Positions 16,325 through 23,546 of a stretch of DNA of 64,000 nucleotides are shown here, piece by piece (within the stretch, counting starts at the first letter, position 1; every line of letters starts with the position of its first letter). The notes beneath the pieces were generated by a model, which had not been told where the DNA came from, searched no databases, and was given only the letters and a program-made list of their open reading frames with translations. Both the position numbers and the translations under genes were made by a program. Source of the DNA: Streptomyces misionensis (lineage in GTDB: Bacteria; Actinomycetota; Actinomycetes; Streptomycetales; Streptomycetaceae); the NCBI RefSeq assembly GCF_900104815.1, contig NZ_FNTD01000004.1:2806501-2870500 (forward strand). The letters are read 5' to 3'.

Positions 16325-17071
16325 TCAGGACCAGCGGCCGGTGCGTCCCAGCAGCAGGGCCGCCGCGGCGGTACCGGCGGTGGAGGTGCGCAGCACGCTG
16401 GGGCCCAGCACGTACGCCTTCGCGCCCGCCTCCTCGAACAGCGCCAACTCGTCGCGGGAGACGCCCCCTTCGGGGCCGACGACCAGTACGATCTCGCCCC
16501 GCGCGGGCAGCTCGGCCGTGGCCAGCGGCTCGCTGACGTGCTCGAAGTCGGAGTGCAGCACCCCGGCGAAGTCCGCGTCGGCGAGCAGCGCGGCCACCTG
16601 CTTGGTCGTCGCCGCGTCCGCGACCTCGGGGAAGCGCACCCGCCGGGACTGCTTGCCGGCCTCGCGGGCGGTGGCCCGCCACTTGCCGAGCGCCTTGAGG
16701 CCCCGGTCGCCCTTCCACTGCGTGATGCACCGGGCGGCCTGCCACGGCACGATCGCGTCGACGCCGACCTCGGTCATCGTCTCGACGGCCAGCTCGCCCC
16801 GGTCGCCCTTGGGCAGGGCCTGGACGACGGTGATCCGGGGGTTCGGCGCGGCCTCCTCGCCGATCCCGCTCATGTGGACGACCAGCCGGTCCTTGCCCTC
16901 GCTGCCGATCACCTCGCACACCGCGTAGCGCCCGGCGCCGTCGGTGAGCACGACCTCCTCGCCGGGCTGGAGCCGCTTCACGGAGACCGCGTGCCGGCCC
17001 TCGGGACCGTCCAGCACGTACCGGCCGCCGTCCGCGTCGAAGTCGGGGACGACGAAGACGGGGGCGGTCAC
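16325..17071 (-). CDS. rsmE: 16S rRNA m3U1498 methyltransferase RsmE
   Basis: A 248-residue SPOUT methyltransferase that methylates U1498 of 16S rRNA. The N-terminal PUA-like part includes HAVSVKRLQPGEEV. The C-terminal knot shows ALPKGDRGELAVE, VVGPEGGVSRDEL and LGPSVLRTSTAGTAA, the AdoMet-binding trefoil-knot loops. The GTG start overlaps the upstream nitronate monooxygenase stop as GTGA. In many bacteria rsmE follows prmA or dnaJ; here dnaJ is only ~1.3 kb upstream. Confidence 0.95.
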   Translation of the reverse strand: MTAPVFVVPDFDADGGRYVLDGPEGRHAVSVKRLQPGEEVVLTDGAGRYAVCEVIGSEGKDRLVVHMSGIGEEAAPNPRITVVQALPKGDRGELAVETMTEVGVDAIVPWQAARCITQWKGDRGLKALGKWRATAREAGKQSRRVRFPEVADAATTKQVAALLADADFAGVLHSDFEHVSEPLATAELPARGEIVLVVGPEGGVSRDELALFEEAGAKAYVLGPSVLRTSTAGTAAAALLLGRTGRWS

Positions 17072-18141
17072 CGGGCACCGTCCTTCGCCAACGCGGCGCG
17101 GGCCTCGGCGAGTTCGTCCGCGAGCACCTCGACCAGCCGTCCGGCGGGCAGGTCCCGGGCCAGCCGGTGGCCCTGGCCCGCCCACAGCGCCATGCCCTGC
17201 GCGTCCCCGGCCCTGGCGGCGGCCTTGCGCAGCGGGGAGGTGAGGTGGTGGACCTCGGGGTAGGCGGCGGGCGCGTACGGGCCGTGCTCGCGCAGGAAGC
17301 GGTTGACCAGTCCGCGTGCCGGGCGCCCGGAGAACGCGCGGGTCAGCTCGGTGCGCGCGAACAGCGGGTTGGTCAGCGCCTCCTTGTGCACGGCGGGGGC
17401 GCCGGACTCGGGGGTGGCGAGGAAGGCGGTGCCCAGCTGGGCCGCGCTCGCGCCCGCCGCGAGGACGGCGGCGATCTGGCTGCCGCGCATGATGCCGCCC
17501 GCGGCGACGACCGGGATGCCCACGGCCTCGCGGATCTGGGCGACCAGCGACAGCAGTCCGATGCCGGTGCCGTCGTTCTCCGCGATGTCCCGGTGGGTGC
17601 CCTGGTGGCCGCCGGCCTCCACGCCCTGGGCGATCACCGCGTCCGCTCCGGCCCGCTCCACCGCGAGGGCCTCCTCGGCGGTGGTGGCGGTGACCAGCGT
17701 GACCGTGCCGGCCCGCCGCAGCCGCTCCAGCGCCTCGGGGCTCGGCACACCGAAGTGGAAGGAGACCGCGGGTACCGGGTCGTCCAGGAGCACGGCGAGC
17801 TTGGCGTCGTAGCCGTCGTCGCGGCCGCCGTCCGGATCGCCCAGCTCGGTCTCGTACCAGGCGGCCTCGCCGGCGAGCTGATGGGCGTAGACCTCCACCG
17901 CGCCGCTCTCCGCGTGCTCCGGCTGCGGCATGAACACGTTGACGCCGAAGGGGCGGTCGGTGAGTCCCCGCAGCCGCTTGATCTCCTGGTACATGCCGTC
18001 GGCGGTCTTGTACCCGGCGGCCAGGAACCCGAGCCCACCGGCCCCGGACACCGCGGCGGCGAGCTCCGGCACGGAGACGCCGCCCGCCATGGGTGCCTGC
18101 ACGATCGGGTGAGGGAGAAGATCGGTCAGTGCGGAGGACAT
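17068..18141 (-). CDS. Nitronate monooxygenase
   Basis: A 357-residue FMN enzyme of the NPD/2-nitropropane dioxygenase family, which oxidises toxic propionate-3-nitronate and related alkyl nitronates. The N-terminus shows PIVQAPMAGG, followed by GFLAAGYKT, then the FMN-binding QGVEAGGHQGTH with the conserved His, and VVAAGGIMRGSQIAAVLAAG. It belongs to the class I-like bacterial enzymes. The ATG start gives MSSALTDLL. It is coupled to rsmE through a 4-base overlap. Confidence 0.92.
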   Translation of the reverse strand: MSSALTDLLPHPIVQAPMAGGVSVPELAAAVSGAGGLGFLAAGYKTADGMYQEIKRLRGLTDRPFGVNVFMPQPEHAESGAVEVYAHQLAGEAAWYETELGDPDGGRDDGYDAKLAVLLDDPVPAVSFHFGVPSPEALERLRRAGTVTLVTATTAEEALAVERAGADAVIAQGVEAGGHQGTHRDIAENDGTGIGLLSLVAQIREAVGIPVVAAGGIMRGSQIAAVLAAGASAAQLGTAFLATPESGAPAVHKEALTNPLFARTELTRAFSGRPARGLVNRFLREHGPYAPAAYPEVHHLTSPLRKAAARAGDAQGMALWAGQGHRLARDLPAGRLVEVLADELAEARAALAKDGAR

Positions 18142-18249
18142 GACCGCATGGTGTCACGTCCTCCGAACAAGTCCGAATCGGGAGTCCGCATCGGCATATT
18201 CCACTCCGCTCCCGGTCAGCGCGCCGCGGACGTCCACCGCCACGGCTCG

Positions 18250-18301
18250 GTCAGCGCCCGTTGAACGCGTCCTTCAGCCGCGAGAACAGACCCTGCTGCC
18301 C
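18250..18301. repeat. Downstream copy of the dnaJ 3' end
   Basis: A 52-base segment identical to 18365-18416, which is the end of the dnaJ coding sequence including its stop codon. The copy lies 115 bases downstream of the original. It would encode the same last ~17 residues, including LFSRLKDAFNGR, and a stop, but is not in frame with dnaJ. Similarity continues for a few degenerate bases beyond the perfect block. Confidence 0.9.
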
Positions 18302-18318
18302 GGGCTGGCTGTGCCCGC

Positions 18319-18336
18319 CCGGGGGACGACCCCCGG
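18319..18336. terminator. Hairpin between the two dnaJ-tail copies
   Basis: CCGGGGG ACGA CCCCCGG, a perfect 7-bp stem with a four-base loop, located 30-47 bases past the dnaJ stop codon. It is a plausible terminator for the hrcA-dnaJ operon despite the missing U-tract. Confidence 0.5.
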
Positions 18337-18365
18337 ACCCCCGGCCACGGCTCCGGTCAGCGGCG

Positions 18366-19502
18366 TCAGCGCCCGTTGAACGCGTCCTTCAGCCGCGAGA
18401 ACAGACCCTGCTGCCCCGGTTGGAACTGGCCCTGGGGGCGTTCCTCGCCGCGCAGCTTGGAGAGTTCGCGCAGCAGGCGCTCCTGTTCGGGGTCCAGCTT
18501 GGTCGGCGTCTGGACCTCGACGTGGACGACCAGGTCGCCCCGGCCGCCGCCGCGCAGATGCGTGACGCCCCGGTTGTGCAGCGGGATCGACTGGCCGGAC
18601 TGGGTGCCGGGCCGGATGTCGACCTCCTCCAGGCCGTCCAGCGTCTCCAGCGGCACCTTGGTGCCGAGGGCCGCCGCGGTCATCGGGATCGTCACCGTGC
18701 AGTGCAGATCGTCGCCGCGGCGCTGGAAGGTGCTGTGCGGCAGCTCGTGGATCTCGACGTACAGGTCGCCGGCCGGACCGCCGCCGGGGCCGACCTCGCC
18801 CTCGCCCGCGAGCTGGATCCGCGTGCCGTTGTCGACACCGGCCGGGATCTTCACCGTCAGCGTGCGCCGCGAGCGGACGCGGCCGTCGCCGGCGCACTCC
18901 GGGCACGGGGTCGGCACCACGGTGCCGAAGCCCTGGCACTGGGGGCACGGCCGCGAGGTCATGACCTGGCCCAGGAAGGACCGGGTGACCTGCGAGACCT
19001 CGCCGCGGCCGCGGCACATGTCACACGTCTGCGCGGACGTGCCCGGAGCCGCGCCCTCGCCGTTGCAGGTGTTGCAGACGACCGCGGTGTCGACCTGGAT
19101 CTCCTTGGTGGTCCCGAAGGCCGCCTCGTCCAGCTCCACCTCGATCCGGATCATCGCGTCCTGGCCGCGCCGGGTGCGCGAGCGCGGCCCGCGCTGCGAC
19201 GCCGTGCCGAAGAACGCGTCCATGATGTCGGAGAAGTTGCCGAAGCCACCGGCCCCGAAGCCGCCCGCGCCGGCGCCGCCGGACTGCGAGAGGGGATCTC
19301 CGCCGAGGTCGTAGACCTGCTTCTTCTGCGGGTCCGACAGCACCTCGTAAGCGGCGTTGATCTCCTTGAACCGCTCCTGGGTCTTCGGATCGGGGTTGAC
19401 GTCCGGGTGCAGCTCGCGCGCGAGCCGGCGGAACGCCTTCTTGATCTCATCCTGCGACGCGTCGCGGCGCACGCCGAGAACGGCGTAGTAGTCCGTGGCC
19501 AC
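18366..19502 (-). CDS. dnaJ: Chaperone DnaJ (DnaJ2-type, with HrcA)
   Basis: A 378-residue Hsp40 co-chaperone for DnaK. It has a J-domain with HPD at residues 32-34 and a Gly/Ala/Phe-rich linker. Four CxxCxGxG zinc repeats are intact (CNTCNGEG, CDMCRGRG, CPQCQGFG, CPECAGDG), followed by the substrate-binding C-domains. The GTG start abuts the hrcA stop codon with no gap. Being behind hrcA and a CIRCE site, this copy should be heat-induced through HrcA, unlike the dnaK-operon copy under HspR usually present in this genus. The last 52 bases are repeated just downstream. Confidence 0.96.
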   Translation of the reverse strand: MATDYYAVLGVRRDASQDEIKKAFRRLARELHPDVNPDPKTQERFKEINAAYEVLSDPQKKQVYDLGGDPLSQSGGAGAGGFGAGGFGNFSDIMDAFFGTASQRGPRSRTRRGQDAMIRIEVELDEAAFGTTKEIQVDTAVVCNTCNGEGAAPGTSAQTCDMCRGRGEVSQVTRSFLGQVMTSRPCPQCQGFGTVVPTPCPECAGDGRVRSRRTLTVKIPAGVDNGTRIQLAGEGEVGPGGGPAGDLYVEIHELPHSTFQRRGDDLHCTVTIPMTAAALGTKVPLETLDGLEEVDIRPGTQSGQSIPLHNRGVTHLRGGGRGDLVVHVEVQTPTKLDPEQERLLRELSKLRGEERPQGQFQPGQQGLFSRLKDAFNGR

Positions 19503-20519
19503 TTACGACTCCGCCAGGATCTGTCCGACGTACCGTGCCACTGCGCGTACCGCTCCCATCGTTCCCGGGTAGTCCATGCGGGTCGGTCCGACCACGCCGA
19601 GCTTGGCAACCGCCTCGCCGCCCGAACCGTAGCCCACCGACACCACGGAGGTTGAGTTGAGTCCTTCGTGGGCGATCTCGTGCCCGATGCGCACGGTCAT
19701 GCCCGGATCCTTCGCCTCGCCGAGGAGCTTGAGGAGCACGACCTGCTCCTCCAGCGCCTCCAGGACGGGCCGGATCGTGAGGGGGAAGTCGTGTCCGAAA
19801 CGGGTGAGATTGGCGGTGCCGCCGATCATCAGCCGCTCCTCGTTCTCCTCGACCAGTGTCTCCAGAAGAGTGGAGAGCACCGTGGAGACCGTACCCCGAT
19901 CCTCGGGTTCGAAGGCGTCCGGCAGGTCCTCGACCAGTGTCGGCACGTCCGCGAACCGGCGGCCCGCGACCCGGCTGTTCAACCGCGCGCGCAGATCCGC
20001 CAGGGACGCCTCGCCGAACGGCGCCGGGCAGTCCACCATCCGCTGCTCGACCCGGCCGGTGTCCGTGATCAGCACCAGCATCACGCGCGCCGGGGCGAGC
20101 GCGAGCAGTTCCACGTGCCGCACGGTGGACCGGGTCAGGGAGGGGTACTGCACGACGGCGACCTGCCGGGTCAGCTGCGCGAGCAGCCGTACCGTGCGCG
20201 CCACCACGTCGTCGAGGTCGACGGCGCCGTCCAGGAAGTTCTGGATCGCGCGCCGCTCGGGCGCGGTCATCGGCTTGACGCCGGCGAGCTTGTCGACGAA
20301 CAGCCGGTAGCCCTTGTCGGTGGGGATGCGCCCCGCGCTGGTGTGCGGCTGGGCGATGAACCCCTCGTCCTCCAGGGCCGCCATGTCGTTGCGCACGGTG
20401 GCCGGGGAGACGCCGAGGTTGTGCCGCTCGGTCAGGGCCTTCGACCCGACCGGCTCCTCGGTGCCGACGTAGTCCTGGACGATGGCGCGCAACACCTGAA
20501 GCCTGCGTTCACTCAGCAT
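19503..20519 (-). CDS. hrcA: Heat-inducible repressor HrcA
   Basis: A 338-residue repressor of class I heat-shock genes. The N-terminal winged helix contains [17 protein letters not shown] and [18 protein letters not shown], and the [14 protein letters not shown] segment is a family signature. The C-terminal GAF-like dimerisation domain ends with RVRA-type helices. The start is fixed by GGAGGTG seven bases before the ATG. It is the first gene of a two-gene operon with dnaJ and is autoregulated through the CIRCE site about 50 bases upstream. Confidence 0.97.
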   Translation of the reverse strand: MLSERRLQVLRAIVQDYVGTEEPVGSKALTERHNLGVSPATVRNDMAALEDEGFIAQPHTSAGRIPTDKGYRLFVDKLAGVKPMTAPERRAIQNFLDGAVDLDDVVARTVRLLAQLTRQVAVVQYPSLTRSTVRHVELLALAPARVMLVLITDTGRVEQRMVDCPAPFGEASLADLRARLNSRVAGRRFADVPTLVEDLPDAFEPEDRGTVSTVLSTLLETLVEENEERLMIGGTANLTRFGHDFPLTIRPVLEALEEQVVLLKLLGEAKDPGMTVRIGHEIAHEGLNSTSVVSVGYGSGGEAVAKLGVVGPTRMDYPGTMGAVRAVARYVGQILAES

Positions 20520-20569
20520 TCGCGCGCACCTCCAGCACGTCGTCCCCTTGTGTCCCTCGGTTCGGGCGC

Positions 20570-20596
20570 CTGGCACTCTTCGCGTGCGAGTGCCAG
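20570..20596 (-). promoter_or_regulatory. CIRCE operator (HrcA site)
   Basis: A perfect inverted repeat, CTGGCACTC, nine-base spacer, GAGTGCCAG, matching the CIRCE consensus (TTAGCACTC-N9-GAGTGCTAA) in spacing and core. It sits just downstream of the likely transcription start of hrcA, so bound HrcA would block transcription and the leader RNA. Confidence 0.95.
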
Positions 20597-20609
20597 CGTT
20601 CCCCGGCCC

Positions 20610-20640
20610 AGTGTACGGCCGTGGGGTACGCACCGGGCAA
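20610..20640 (-). promoter_or_regulatory. Putative hrcA promoter
   Basis: On the minus strand TTGCCC (20635-20640) and TACACT (20610-20615) are separated by 19 bases. Start of transcription near 20603 would place the CIRCE element immediately downstream. Spacing is longer than ideal, so the -35 assignment is tentative. Confidence 0.5.
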
Positions 20641-20682
20641 GGTCGGTGCCCCCGTGACCGCTCGTGGGGCTAGCGTCGCGGT

Positions 20683-21405
20683 ATGACGGTGACTTGGGAA
20701 GAGCGGGGATGGGAGCGGCTGACCACGGGGGTCGGACGGTGCCGCCTGCCGGGCTGGGACTGCACGGCGGGGCTGGTCCTGGGCGCGGACACGGCGCTGA
20801 TGGTGGACGCCGGGTCGAGCCTGGGCGAGGGGGCGCGGCTGCGGGCGGCGGCGGAGGAACTGGCGGGCGGCCGTGTGACCCATCTCGCGCTGACCCACGC
20901 CCATTTCGACCACGTCTTCGGCGCCGCCGCGTTCGCGGGGGCGGCGGTGTACGCGGCGGTGGGCGCGGAGGCGGTGCTCGCCGGCGAGCGCGACGCGCTG
21001 CGCCACGACGCCGTCCACCACGGGCTGCCGGCGGCGGACGCGGAGGAGGCGGCGCTGGCGCTGGTCCCGCCGCGGCACCTGGTCTCCGGGGAGCGCACCC
21101 TGGACCTCGGCGGGGGCCGCCAGGTGCTGCTGGCCAACGTCGGCCCCGGCCACACCGCCCACGACCTGGTGGTCCTGGTGCCGGGCGAGCGAGAGGTGGT
21201 GTTCTGCGGCGACCTGGTCGAGGAGTCCGGCGAGCCCCAGGCGGGCCCGGACGCCGTACCGTCCCGCTGGCCGGCCGCGCTGGACCGGCTGCTGGCGCTG
21301 GGCGGCGAGGACGCGCTGTACGTGCCCGGTCACGGAGCGGTGGTGGACGCGGCCTTCGTGCGGCGCCAACGGGACGCCCTGGCCGCGCGTTTCGGCGTGT
21401 CGTGA
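20683..21405 (+). CDS. Metallo-beta-lactamase fold hydrolase
   Basis: A 240-residue hydrolase. LTHAHFDHVFG carries the HxHxDH zinc motif near residue 72, GPGHTAHDLVVLV the next His, FCGDLVEESG the bridging Asp, and YVPGHGAVVD the last His. Related proteins act as glyoxalase II-type thioesterases or lactonases; substrate is not assignable. It is divergent from hrcA and 34 bases upstream of the DUF3097 gene on the same strand, so the two probably form an operon. The Shine-Dalgarno is weak. Confidence 0.88.
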   Translation: MTVTWEERGWERLTTGVGRCRLPGWDCTAGLVLGADTALMVDAGSSLGEGARLRAAAEELAGGRVTHLALTHAHFDHVFGAAAFAGAAVYAAVGAEAVLAGERDALRHDAVHHGLPAADAEEAALALVPPRHLVSGERTLDLGGGRQVLLANVGPGHTAHDLVVLVPGEREVVFCGDLVEESGEPQAGPDAVPSRWPAALDRLLALGGEDALYVPGHGAVVDAAFVRRQRDALAARFGVS

Positions 21406-21439
21406 GCGCCCGCCCCGCTCTTCTCCTATCGTCATCCGA

Positions 21440-22249
21440 ATGCGCCAGTACTCCCCCGACCTCACCCCGCCCTGGAAGAAGTCCCAGCCGGTGCCGGAGG
21501 TGCCCGCGGAGCCGGGCCTGGTCGTGGAGGAGCCCGGCACCGGGTTCTGCGGCGCGGTGATCGGCTGCGAGGCGGGCACGGTCACGCTGGAGGACCGCTT
21601 CGGCAAGCACCGGGTCTTCCCGCTGGAACCCCGCGGTTTCCTGCTGGAGGGCCGCCCGGTGACCCTCGTGCGCCCCGCCGCCGCCCCGGCCCGTCCCGCC
21701 CGCACGGCATCCGGTTCGGTCGCGGTGCCCGGCGCCCGCGCCCGCGTGGCCCGCGCCGGCCGCATCTACGTCGAGGGGCGGCACGACGCCGAGCTGGTCG
21801 AGAAGGTCTGGGGCGACGACCTGCGCATCGAGGGCGTGGTCGTGGAGTACCTGGAGGGCGTGGACCACCTGCCCTCGATCGTCGCCGACTTCGCCCCCGG
21901 CCCGGACGCCCGGCTCGGCGTCCTGGTGGACCACCTGGTGCCCGGCAGCAAGGAATGGCGCATCGCCGAGTCGGTGACCAGTGAGCACGCCCTGGTCGTG
22001 GGCCACCCCTACATCGACATCTGGGAGGCGGTGAAACCCGCCTCCCTGGGCATCGCCGCCTGGCCCGCCGTGCCCCGCGGCCAGGACTGGAAGACGGGCG
22101 TGTGCCGCGCCCTCGGCTGGCCGTCGGACAACACCGGCGCGGTGTGGCAGGCGATCCTCAAGCGGGTCGGCTCCTACAAGGACCTGGAGCCGGAGCTGCT
22201 GGGACGCGTAGAGGAGCTGATCGACTTCGTCACGGGCGGCGGTGCCTGA
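21440..22249 (+). CDS. DUF3097 family protein
   Basis: A 269-residue conserved actinobacterial protein of unknown function. Residues 1-80 form a small beta-rich region (TVTLEDRFGKHRVFPLEPRGFLLEG). The second half reads RIYVEGRHDAELVEKVWG, then a stretch with VLVDHLVPGSKE around Asp164. The order of a Glu-containing VEG(x)xD strand followed by a VDH strand resembles a Toprim domain, as in primases and RNase M5. That is my inference, not an established property. It ends 21 bases before the convergent hemW gene. Confidence 0.9.
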   Translation: MRQYSPDLTPPWKKSQPVPEVPAEPGLVVEEPGTGFCGAVIGCEAGTVTLEDRFGKHRVFPLEPRGFLLEGRPVTLVRPAAAPARPARTASGSVAVPGARARVARAGRIYVEGRHDAELVEKVWGDDLRIEGVVVEYLEGVDHLPSIVADFAPGPDARLGVLVDHLVPGSKEWRIAESVTSEHALVVGHPYIDIWEAVKPASLGIAAWPAVPRGQDWKTGVCRALGWPSDNTGAVWQAILKRVGSYKDLEPELLGRVEELIDFVTGGGA

Positions 22250-22270
22250 TCCGCTTCGGGCCCGGACGGG

Positions 22271-23512
22271 TCAGTCCACCAGGTCCCGCACCACCGCGTC
22301 CGCGAGCAGCCGGCCGCGCAGGGTGAGCACGGCGCGGCCCTCGGCGTAGGGGCCCTCCTGGAGGAGTCCGTCCGCCACGGCCCGGCGCGCGGCCGCGAGG
22401 CCCGCCTCCTTCAGCAGGTCCAGCGGCGCGCCCTCGCGGAGCCGGAGCTCCAGCAGGACGCGCTCGACGCGGCGGTCCTCGGCGGTCAGCACCTCCCGGC
22501 CGGCGCCCGGGGAGCGGCCCGCGGCCAGGGCGGCGGCGTAGGCGCCGGGGTGCTTGACGTTCCACCAGCGGACGCCGCCCACGTGCGAGTGGGCGCCCGG
22601 CCCGGCGCCCCACCAGTCCGCGCCGCGCCAGTACAGCTCGTTGTGCAGGCAGCGGCCGGCCGCGGAGGTGGCCCAGTTGGAGACCTCGTACCAGGCGAAG
22701 CCCGCGGCCGAGAGGGTCTCCTCGGCGATCAGATAGCGGTCGGCGTGCACGTCGTCGTCGGTCATCGGGACCTCGCCCCGGCGGATCCGGCGGGCGAGCT
22801 GGGTGCCCTCCTCCACGATGAGCGCGTAGGCGCTGACGTGGTCGGGGCCGGCGCCGATCGCCGCCTGGAGGGAGGCCCGCCAGTCGTCGTCGCTCTCGCC
22901 CGGGGTGCCGTAGATCAGGTCCAGGTTGACGTGGTCGAAGCCCGCCGCCCGCGCCTCCGCGACGCACGCCTCGGGGCGCCCGGGGGTGTGGGTGCGGTCC
23001 AGGACCCGCAGCACGTGCTGCTTCGCGCTCTGCATGCCGAAGGAGATCCGGTTGAAGCCGCCCTCCCGGAGGGTCGCGAGGTAGGCCGGGTCGACGGACT
23101 CGGGGTTCGCCTCCGTGGTGACCTCGGCGTCCGGCGCCAGTCCGAACTCGTCGCGGATCGCCGCCAGCATCCGTACGAGGTCGTCGGCGGCCAGCAGGGT
23201 GGGCGTGCCGCCGCCGACGAAGACCGTGCGGACCGGGCGCGGATCGTCGCCGAGCACCTTGCGGGCGAGCCGGATCTCGTCGGTGAGGGTGTCCGCGTAG
23301 TTGTCGCGGGAGGCGAGCACCCCGCCGGTGCCGCGCAGCTCGGTCGCGGTGTAGGTGTTGAAGTCGCAGTAGCCGCAGCGGGTGGCGCAGTACGGCACGT
23401 GCAGATAGAAACCGAGCGGACGCTCCACCGCCCCGGCGAGCGCGTGTGCGGGCAACGCGCCGTCGTCGGGAACGGGCTCACCGTCGGGGAGTGCGGAAGG
23501 CATACGACCCAT
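22271..23512 (-). CDS. hemW: Radical SAM protein HemW
   Basis: A 413-residue radical SAM protein related to coproporphyrinogen dehydrogenase HemN. The iron-sulfur motif is YCATRCGYCDF (Cys 42, 46, 49), followed by FVGGGTPTLL and the RISFGMQSA and NLDLIYGTPGE blocks. HemW proteins are generally heme chaperones rather than oxygen-independent coproporphyrinogen oxidases; the CxxxCxxC motif lacks the extra Cys seen in HemN (CxxxCxxCxC), as Asp-Phe-Asn follows. A second ATG (MPSALPD, at 23503) is an equally possible start. It is often near hrcA-dnaJ in bacteria, as here. Confidence 0.93.
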   Translation of the reverse strand: MGRMPSALPDGEPVPDDGALPAHALAGAVERPLGFYLHVPYCATRCGYCDFNTYTATELRGTGGVLASRDNYADTLTDEIRLARKVLGDDPRPVRTVFVGGGTPTLLAADDLVRMLAAIRDEFGLAPDAEVTTEANPESVDPAYLATLREGGFNRISFGMQSAKQHVLRVLDRTHTPGRPEACVAEARAAGFDHVNLDLIYGTPGESDDDWRASLQAAIGAGPDHVSAYALIVEEGTQLARRIRRGEVPMTDDDVHADRYLIAEETLSAAGFAWYEVSNWATSAAGRCLHNELYWRGADWWGAGPGAHSHVGGVRWWNVKHPGAYAAALAAGRSPGAGREVLTAEDRRVERVLLELRLREGAPLDLLKEAGLAAARRAVADGLLQEGPYAEGRAVLTLRGRLLADAVVRDLVD

Positions 23513-23546
23513 TGTCCAGCACCGCCGCGCTCCCTGGGCCGGCGTC

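Noticed and set aside
18274..18366. A separate small gene encoded by the copied dnaJ tail
   Set aside because: It has no start codon or ribosome site of its own and only repeats the last residues of DnaJ.
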